Assembly (NCBI GenBank): GCA_030043285.1
Contig: JASHXZ010000500.1
Span: forward strand, 1 to 5,436
Direction of reading: 5' to 3'
DNA from: Xanthobacteraceae bacterium
GTDB lineage: Bacteria > Pseudomonadota > Alphaproteobacteria > Rhizobiales > Xanthobacteraceae
Length of the DNA stretch: 5,436 nt
The notes under the pieces are model-generated. The model saw only the letters and a list, made by a program, of their open reading frames with translations, was not told the DNA's origin and did not search any database. The first letter of the stretch is position 1, and each line of letters begins with the position of its first letter. Shown in pieces: positions 1-5,436 of this stretch. The position numbers and the translations under genes were made by a program.

Positions 1-279
1 GAGGTCCGCGTACCGTTTGTTGACGCGACGTTGTTGCAGAATGTTGCGTCGGATTTCGCCGGCTTGCCGGCACGGACTGGCAAAAAACTCATCGCCGACA
101 GCCCGAGCGTCGCAGTGCCGCCGCAAATTCAAAACCGCGCCAAGACCGGATTTGCGACGCCGATCGCGCATTGGCTGCAGGACGACGAGCGCGTGCGTGC
201 CTGGCGTGAGGTGCCGCGGCTGCGCTCCGCCAATTGCCCGTGGGCGCGTCGCTGGGCGTATCAGGTCGCGCGGGCTTAG
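1..279 (+). CDS. Asparagine synthase-type amidotransferase, C-terminal fragment (5' end outside window)
   Basis: The reading frame is open from the first base and gives the last 92 residues of a protein cut by the window edge. Two signatures of the asparagine synthetase (glutamine-hydrolysing, AsnB-like) synthetase domain are visible: EVRVPFVD at residues 1-8 of the fragment, and RAKTGFATPIAHWL at 46-59, matching the family's 'RPKxGFxxPxxxWL' region near the C-terminus. The roughly 33 residues after it are a normal tail length, so the end looks intact. AsnB-type enzymes use glutamine-derived ammonia and ATP to amidate a carboxylate. Members inside polysaccharide clusters often have unproven substrates and may amidate sugar acids rather than aspartate. 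The glutaminase domain is not visible, so whether this is a full two-domain protein cannot be judged. The next gene starts 24 bases downstream with no terminator between, which supports one operon. Family assignment is firm; substrate is unknown. Confidence 0.88.
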   Translation, partial: EVRVPFVDATLLQNVASDFAGLPARTGKKLIADSPSVAVPPQIQNRAKTGFATPIAHWLQDDERVRAWREVPRLRSANCPWARRWAYQVARA

Positions 280-303
280 GCTTTTCGCCTCGTCCTTCCC
301 CGG

Positions 304-1419
304 ATGACAAACAACAGAAGTGGCGATGGCAAACGAATTCTCATGCTGGCCAGCGACGCGCACGGCGGCTTCGGCGGCATCGCGCAATATAATCGCGACG
401 TTCTGGAGGCTCTGGACAGCTTCACGGGCGTCCGCGAAGTCGTCGTTGTGCCTCGTGCCGCGGATACCCGCACCGTCAACGCGCCGGCAAAGGTGCGATA
501 CGATCTCGCCGGCACTGCGGGGCAACTGAGTTTTGCGCGGCGCGCCATCGCGCAGGCGTTCGTGGCGGACCGCTACGATCTGATCTACTGCGCCCACATC
601 AACCTGCTTCCGCTGGCAAAGCTGGTCGCTTGCCTGCAGCGTGCTCCGCTTTTGCTCGCGATTTACGGGATCGACGGTTGGTGGCGTCCTTCTCGGCCGA
701 TGGTTGGCAGGCTCACCTCGCGCGCCGACTTGGTCATCTCCATCAGTCAAACAACACTTGAGCGATTCCTGGCCTGGAGCACCATCGATCCCGCCGCGAC
801 CGCAGTCCTGCCGAATGCGATCAAGGTCGAGCGGTTCGGCCTCGCCCAAAAGAACAGAGAACTTTTGCAGCGGCTGGGTATTGAAGGTCGGAAAATCATC
901 ATGACGCTTGGTCGGATGTGGTCTGATGAGCGTGCCAAAGGGTTCGATGAAGTCATTGAGCTGATGCCGCGATTGCGCGAGGTGGAGCCCGACATCGCCT
1001 ACATCGCCGCCGGCGATGGTGATGATCGCCCACGACTGGAAGCCAAGGCGAAGATGCTGGGCGTAGCCGACCAAGTCGTCTTTGCCGGCCGCATTCCTGA
1101 GGCGCAGAAGCAAGACTATTATCGACTGGCGGATGCCTATGTCATGCCGAGCCGCTGGGAAGGATTTGGCTTCGTCGTGCTCGAGGCGCTCGCGTGTGGA
1201 ACGCCGGTCGTCGCGAGCAGCGCGGACGGTACCCAGGAAGCCGTCGGTCGTGGTGAGATGGGCGCCGTCGTCGATCCAGCAGATCAGGCGGCGTTGCTGT
1301 CGGCCATTGTTGCGGCGTTGCGAAAGCCGAAACAGATACCGGCTGGGCTCGGCTATTTTTCATTCGACAATTTTTCATCTCGGCTTCACGGCACGCTCCA
1401 GCGTATCATCGACATTTAG
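304..1419 (+). CDS. Family 4 (GT-B fold) glycosyltransferase
   Basis: This 371-residue protein has the usual GT4 length. The N-terminal Rossmann half begins with RILMLASDAHGGFGGIAQY (11-29), carrying the glycine-rich acceptor-side loop. The C-terminal half has the donor-binding elements: TLGRM at 201-205 with R204 and then K212 (AKGFDEVIEL), AAGDGDDRPRLE at 235-246, VVFAGRI at 258-263, and the hallmark EX7E motif E286-GFGFVVL-E294 followed by ACGTPVVAS. GT4 enzymes are retaining transferases that move a sugar from a nucleotide donor, often GDP-mannose-type or UDP-sugars, to a lipid-linked acceptor at the cytoplasmic face of the inner membrane. No membrane segment is apparent, so it is probably peripheral. 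Its place directly before a Gmd-like gene makes a GDP-deoxyhexose donor plausible, but donor and linkage cannot be read from sequence. The ATG at 304 lacks a clear Shine-Dalgarno sequence; the internal Met14 (343) would remove the first strand and is less likely. Confidence 0.92.
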   Translation: MTNNRSGDGKRILMLASDAHGGFGGIAQYNRDVLEALDSFTGVREVVVVPRAADTRTVNAPAKVRYDLAGTAGQLSFARRAIAQAFVADRYDLIYCAHINLLPLAKLVACLQRAPLLLAIYGIDGWWRPSRPMVGRLTSRADLVISISQTTLERFLAWSTIDPAATAVLPNAIKVERFGLAQKNRELLQRLGIEGRKIIMTLGRMWSDERAKGFDEVIELMPRLREVEPDIAYIAAGDGDDRPRLEAKAKMLGVADQVVFAGRIPEAQKQDYYRLADAYVMPSRWEGFGFVVLEALACGTPVVASSADGTQEAVGRGEMGAVVDPADQAALLSAIVAALRKPKQIPAGLGYFSFDNFSSRLHGTLQRIIDI

Positions 1420-1431
1420 CTGATCCTGGAA

Positions 1432-2484
1432 ATGCAAAAGCGTGCTCTCATTTGCGGCGTCTCCGGGCAGGACGGTGCATATCTCGCTCGCTTGCTGCTG
1501 TCGAAAAACTATCACGTGACGGGAACCTCACGTGATGCCCAGATGGCAGGATTCGAGAATTTGGTGCGCCTTGGAATCCGCGATCAAGTCGATTGCGTTT
1601 CGATGTCGCTGACCGATTTTCGCAGTACGCTTCAGGTATTGGACAAGGTTCGCCCCGACGAAGTGTACAACCTCGCCGGCCAATCTTCGGTCGCGCTATC
1701 GTTCGAACAGCCGGTCGAAGCCATGACCAGTATCAGCACGGGCTGTCTCAATCTGCTCGAGGCGATACGCTTCCTCGGCCAGGACATCCGGTTTTATAAC
1801 GCAAGCTCGAGCGAATGCTTTGGCGAGACCGGCGGACGCGCCGCCGACGAGACGACGCCGTTTCGCCCGCGCAGTCCTTATGGGGTGGCAAAGGCTGCGG
1901 CCCATTGGACCGTCGTCAATTATCGGGAAGCTTACGGCGTACACGCCGTCAATGGCATTCTGTTTAACCACGAGTCGCCATTGCGGCCGTACCGGTTCGT
2001 CACGAAAAAGATTGTGGCGGCCGCTTGCGCCGTCGCCAGGGGCCGCAAACAAAAACTTCGGCTCGGCGACCTGGAAATCAAACGCGACTGGGGTTTTGCG
2101 CCCGAATACGTGGAGGCGATCTGGCGCATGACTCAGTTGGATTTGCCAACCGATCTGGTCATTGCGACTGGACAGACCCATAGTCTGCGCGAATTTGTGA
2201 GCGCTGCGTTCGACGGGGTCGGTCTCGATTGGTCGGAATACGTCGAGATCGACGATACGTTGCGCCGGCCCTCGGACATTGCCTTTAGCGCCGGCAATGC
2301 TGCATTGGCGCAGCGGCTGATCGGATGGCGACCACAATTCAATATGAAGGATGTCGTCCGCCTGATGCTGGAGGCCGAGCTTGGCGCCCGCGGCGCTGTG
2401 CCGCCTGAGGAAGGCGCGTGCGAGAAAGGCGAAGGCATTCGAGCAGTCCGCGACGATGCCTCGCCGGTCAACACGGTGAGATAA
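1432..2484 (+). CDS. gmd: GDP-mannose 4,6-dehydratase, short-form (NAD(P)-dependent extended SDR)
   Basis: This 350-residue protein is predicted to convert GDP-D-mannose to GDP-4-keto-6-deoxy-D-mannose in the cytoplasm, the branch point to GDP-rhamnose, GDP-fucose and GDP-perosamine. It shows the cofactor motif GVSGQDG (9-15), PDEVYNLAGQSSVALSFEQP (75-94), the catalytic Ser/Thr-x-Glu as S126-S127-E128, the YxxxK pair Y150/K154, VNYREAYG (162-169), NGILFNHESP (174-183) and RDW (218-220). By recalled alignment with E. coli Gmd, S126 replaces Thr132, while E128, Y150 and K154 match Glu134, Tyr156 and Lys160. It lacks a segment of about 25-30 residues that the long E. coli form carries before its RP[AS][ED] motif (here RRPSDI, 278-283), and the RRASSFNT loop after strand 2 is replaced by SRDAQMAG (33-40). 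Residues from about 317 on are charged, low in conserved features and probably a flexible tail. It starts 12 bases after the glycosyltransferase. No Rmd, Fcl or Per partner is in the window. A related NDP-sugar dehydratase is the main alternative. Confidence 0.87.
   Translation: MQKRALICGVSGQDGAYLARLLLSKNYHVTGTSRDAQMAGFENLVRLGIRDQVDCVSMSLTDFRSTLQVLDKVRPDEVYNLAGQSSVALSFEQPVEAMTSISTGCLNLLEAIRFLGQDIRFYNASSSECFGETGGRAADETTPFRPRSPYGVAKAAAHWTVVNYREAYGVHAVNGILFNHESPLRPYRFVTKKIVAAACAVARGRKQKLRLGDLEIKRDWGFAPEYVEAIWRMTQLDLPTDLVIATGQTHSLREFVSAAFDGVGLDWSEYVEIDDTLRRPSDIAFSAGNAALAQRLIGWRPQFNMKDVVRLMLEAELGARGAVPPEEGACEKGEGIRAVRDDASPVNTVR
1511..1536. repeat. Perfect 9-bp inverted repeat with two CACGTG cores, inside gmd
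   Basis: ATCACGTGA at 1511-1519 is the exact reverse complement of TCACGTGAT at 1528-1536, separated by 8 bases. Each arm contains the palindrome TCACGTGA, so the two copies are also direct repeats of an 8-mer. It falls on gmd codons 27-35 (Y-H-V-T-G-T-S-R-D), near the start of the gene. It could form a hairpin in mRNA or be a double palindromic protein site. The encoded GTSRD is a common motif in this enzyme group, so coincidence from coding constraint is a strong alternative. Confidence 0.5.
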
Positions 2485-2488
2485 AGAG
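2483..2488 (+). promoter_or_regulatory. Probable Shine-Dalgarno for wzm (GTG start at 2499)
   Basis: AAAGAG overlaps the gmd stop codon (2482-2484) and lies 10 bases before the GTG at 2499. It is a weak purine-rich site, but it supports this GTG as the wzm start, and its position suggests translation of wzm is coupled to termination of gmd. Confidence 0.4.
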
Positions 2489-2498
2489 TATCGGCAAC

Positions 2499-3350
2499 GT
2501 GACGCTTTCGCTTCAGCCCGGTTCCGACACGACCGCGACACGGCTCATCATCGAGCCGGGCCTGACTGCGAAGAATTACTGGCGTGATCTCTGGCATTAT
2601 CGCGAGCTGATCTACTTTCTGGCCTGGCGTGACACGGCGGTGCGCTACAAGCAGACCGGCATAGGCATTGCCTGGGCTTTGATCCGGCCGGCGCTCACCA
2701 TGCTGGTTTTCGTCGGCTTCCGGCGCCTGATCGGCTTTCCGCCGGGCAAGGTGCCGGAGCCGATCCTGGTGTTTGCCGCGGTACTGCCGTGGCAGTTCTT
2801 TTCCAGCGCGCTATCCGAAGCGGCCTCAAGTCTGATTGGCAACGCCAATCTGATCTCCAAGATCTATTTCCCGCGCCTGCTCATTCCGTTGGCCGCGGTG
2901 GCGACGACGGTTATCGACTTCGCCATCACGCTCGCGCTTCTGTTGCTCCTCATGCTCTGGTATCGTTTTTTGCCGGGATGGCAACTCGCGGGTCTGCCGT
3001 TTTTTTTGCTCCTCGCTTTTGGCTTGTCGCTTGGTCTCGGCTTGTTTTTTGCCGCGCTCAATGTCGAATACCGCGACTTCCGGTATATCGTGCCGTTCCT
3101 GGTGCAATTCGGCCTGTTCGTGTCGCCGATCGCTTTCTCGACAAGCGATGTGCCGCCGCAATGGCGGGCGCTTTATGCGCTCAATCCGATGGTCGGCATC
3201 ATCGACGGCTTTCGCTGGTCATTGCTCGGCGGCCGCGCCGGTCTCGATTCGCAAAGCATTGTGATCTCCGTCGCCGTCACGGCTGCGGTGCTGATGCTCG
3301 GGCTGTGGTATTTCCGGCGCATGGAACACAGTTTCGCCGACCGCATATGA
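2499..3350 (+). CDS. wzm: O-antigen/polysaccharide ABC transporter permease (ABC-2 type)
   Basis: From the GTG at 2499 the protein is 283 residues, the usual length for Wzm/TagG-type permeases. The N-terminal cytoplasmic part carries the family signature WRDLWHYRELIYFLAWRD followed by VRYKQTGIGIAW (48-59). About six hydrophobic segments follow, near residues 54-76, 87-108, 127-155, 165-188, 195-213 and 252-271, with the typical YFPR (123-126) and NVEYRDFRYIVPF (188-200) loops between them. Two copies would pair with two Wzt subunits to move a completed undecaprenyl-linked glycan across the inner membrane. The frame extends upstream to another GTG at 2418 behind a GAGGAAGG stretch, but that adds 27 Arg/Ser-rich residues overlapping the gmd tail and unlike the family. 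The stop codon overlaps the next start as ATGA (3347-3350). A T8 run (3000-3007) lies within the fourth hydrophobic segment. Confidence 0.92.
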   Translation: MTLSLQPGSDTTATRLIIEPGLTAKNYWRDLWHYRELIYFLAWRDTAVRYKQTGIGIAWALIRPALTMLVFVGFRRLIGFPPGKVPEPILVFAAVLPWQFFSSALSEAASSLIGNANLISKIYFPRLLIPLAAVATTVIDFAITLALLLLLMLWYRFLPGWQLAGLPFFLLLAFGLSLGLGLFFAALNVEYRDFRYIVPFLVQFGLFVSPIAFSTSDVPPQWRALYALNPMVGIIDGFRWSLLGGRAGLDSQSIVISVAVTAAVLMLGLWYFRRMEHSFADRI

Positions 3351-4015
3351 CGACGTCTGTCGAGCGCAACGGCATCGAGGCTGCGCTGCGCAGGTCCTGG
3401 CGGGCGCGGCCGGTCCTTGTCGGATGTTTGCTCGCTGTCGTGCTGCTTGCAGCGGCGGGCTGGAGCGCACGCCACACTTTGCTGCGTGAGGCAGCGGCGC
3501 TGTGGATCGTGTCCGACGCACCAGCGGCCGCGGATGCCGTTGCGGTTCTCGGCGGCGGCCTCGAATACCGGCCGTTCGCGGCGGCCGAATTCTATCGTCG
3601 CGGCCTTGTGTCGAAGATTTTGGTGTCGAATATCGGCGCAAGCCCGGCCGAACGGCTCGGTGTGTTGCGCTCGCACGTGCGCGAAAACATCGAAGTGCTG
3701 GCGAAGCTCGGCGTGCCCGCTGCCGCCATCGAGCCGTTCGGCAGCAACCTCAAGGATACCTACGCCGAGGCAGTCGCGCTGCATGAATGGGCCAAGCGCA
3801 CCGGGGCTCACACCATCCTGGTGCCGACCGACATTTTCGCCGCGCGCCGGCTGCGCTGGGTCTTGCACCATGTGTTCGGCACCGACGCCGCCGTTCTGGT
3901 GCCGGCGATCGATCCGCCCGACTACACCCGCAACGATTGGTGGCGCACCGAGGGCGGCGTGATCACGTTTCAGAACGAAGTGATCAAGTACGTCTACTAT
4001 CGGCTGAAGTACTGA
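3347..4015 (+). CDS. Membrane-anchored DUF218/YdcF-like protein
   Basis: The 222-residue protein starts at the ATG of an ATGA overlap with the wzm stop. It has a short basic N-terminus, one hydrophobic segment at about 22-41 (PVLVGCLLAVVLLAAAGWSA), then a soluble domain most likely in the periplasm. The soluble part fits the DUF218 (YdcF/SanA/ElyC) Rossmann-like pattern: ADAVAVLGGG (62-71), AAEFYRRGLVSKILVS (79-94), KDTYAEA (136-142) in place of the usual 'TyEnA' element, and ILVPTDIFAARRLRWVLHHVFG (157-178). The histidine usually found in the 'TsxxHxxRA' element appears to be Phe164 here, judged from remembered family consensus. DUF218 proteins have been linked to envelope and peptidoglycan or lipid-carrier homeostasis (for example E. 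coli ElyC and SanA), but no defined reaction is established. Its position between wzm and wzt suggests a job tied to export or to the lipid-linked glycan. The frame is open back to 2789, but that upstream part is only wzm read out of frame. Confidence 0.78.
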   Translation: MTTSVERNGIEAALRRSWRARPVLVGCLLAVVLLAAAGWSARHTLLREAAALWIVSDAPAAADAVAVLGGGLEYRPFAAAEFYRRGLVSKILVSNIGASPAERLGVLRSHVRENIEVLAKLGVPAAAIEPFGSNLKDTYAEAVALHEWAKRTGAHTILVPTDIFAARRLRWVLHHVFGTDAAVLVPAIDPPDYTRNDWWRTEGGVITFQNEVIKYVYYRLKY

Positions 4016-4018
4016 ACC

Positions 4019-5292
<1,274 letters not shown>

Positions 5293-5296
<4 letters not shown>

Positions 5297-5436
5297 GTCT
5301 TGCCAACAGCAGCATCCTGCTCACCGGCGGCACCGGTTCGTTCGGCTCCGCCTTCGTGGCGATGACGCTCGCGCGCTTCAATCCGCGGCGCGTCGTCGTC
5401 TATTCGCGCGACGAGATGAAGCAGTGGGAGATGGCC
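5293..5436 (+). CDS. pseB: PseB-like UDP-N-acetylglucosamine 4,6-dehydratase, N-terminal fragment (3' end outside window)
   Basis: Only the first 48 residues are present. They show the extended-SDR cofactor loop LLTGGTGSFGSAF (9-21) and the diagnostic VVVYSRDEMKQWEM (34-47), which closely matches the start of PseB/FlaA1 proteins ('ITGGTGSFGKxF...IIIYSRDExKQxEM'). PseB removes water from UDP-GlcNAc with C5 inversion to give a UDP-4-keto-6-deoxy-AltNAc-type product, the first step to pseudaminic acid. Relatives in the CapD/WbjB group act on the same substrate toward other sugars such as L-FucNAc or L-QuiNAc. Catalytic residues lie beyond the window, so these cannot be separated. Location inside an export operon suggests the sugar belongs to the exported glycan rather than to flagellin, though that is inference. 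Confidence 0.82.

Noticed and set aside
278..290. AGGC/GCCT 4-bp inverted repeat with a TTTTC loop just after the asparagine-synthase stop codon
   Set aside because: The stem is only 4 bp and no T-run follows, so it is too weak to call a terminator; the next gene starts 24 bases from the stop codon.
17..310. Other small open frames on both strands over the asparagine-synthase fragment
   Set aside because: The frame starting at base 1 carries the EVRVPF and GFATP motifs; the others are Arg/Ala/Pro-rich shadows without motifs.
1354..1379. Two ATTTTTCAT copies near the end of the glycosyltransferase gene
   Set aside because: A short AT-rich direct repeat within coding sequence, encoding part of a Phe/Ser-rich tail; not distinguishable from chance.
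1696..2541. Minus-strand open frame of 281 codons opposite gmd
   Set aside because: It has no family motifs and lies fully antisense to a well-supported gmd; judged a composition artefact.
2789..3346. Upstream extension of the DUF218-like frame inside wzm
   Set aside because: This part is wzm read in another frame, has no DUF218 or membrane-anchor features, and a natural ATG at the ATGA overlap (3347) gives a family-like protein.

Overview
The window is a piece of a bacterial surface-polysaccharide locus, most simply an O-antigen or related LPS glycan exported by an ABC transporter (Wzm/Wzt type). All seven recognisable genes lie on the + strand. They are packed with gaps of 3 to 24 bases or 4-base ATGA overlaps, so they look like one transcription unit that starts before and continues past the window. 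High GC, codon style and protein flavour suggest an alphaproteobacterium, perhaps of the Bradyrhizobium/Rhodopseudomonas kind. That placement is an impression, not a measured result.

Layout, left to right: the C-terminal 92 residues of an asparagine-synthase-type amidotransferase (1-279); a family GT4 glycosyltransferase (304-1419); a short-form GDP-mannose 4,6-dehydratase (1432-2484); the O-antigen ABC transporter permease Wzm (about 2499-3350, GTG start); a small membrane-anchored DUF218/YdcF-like protein (3347-4015); the ABC ATPase Wzt with a C-terminal substrate-recognition-like domain (4019-5296); and the first 48 residues of a PseB-like UDP-GlcNAc 4,6-dehydratase (5293 to the window end).

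How they may work together: the Gmd-like enzyme would supply GDP-4-keto-6-deoxymannose, the precursor of GDP-rhamnose, GDP-fucose or GDP-perosamine. The PseB-like enzyme would supply a UDP-4-keto-6-deoxy-hexosamine, precursor of pseudaminic acid or other amino sugars. The glycosyltransferase adds a sugar to the lipid-linked chain, the asparagine-synthase-type enzyme may amidate a precursor or sugar acid, and Wzm/Wzt export the finished chain across the inner membrane. The DUF218-like gene sits between the two transporter subunits and is the one component whose role is not explained.

No tRNA, rRNA, CRISPR array, insertion sequence, promoter or rho-independent terminator was recognised. There is no gene-free stretch longer than 24 bases. 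I found no clear evidence of a wholly new system. The best candidate for follow-up is the divergent DUF218-like protein embedded between wzm and wzt.
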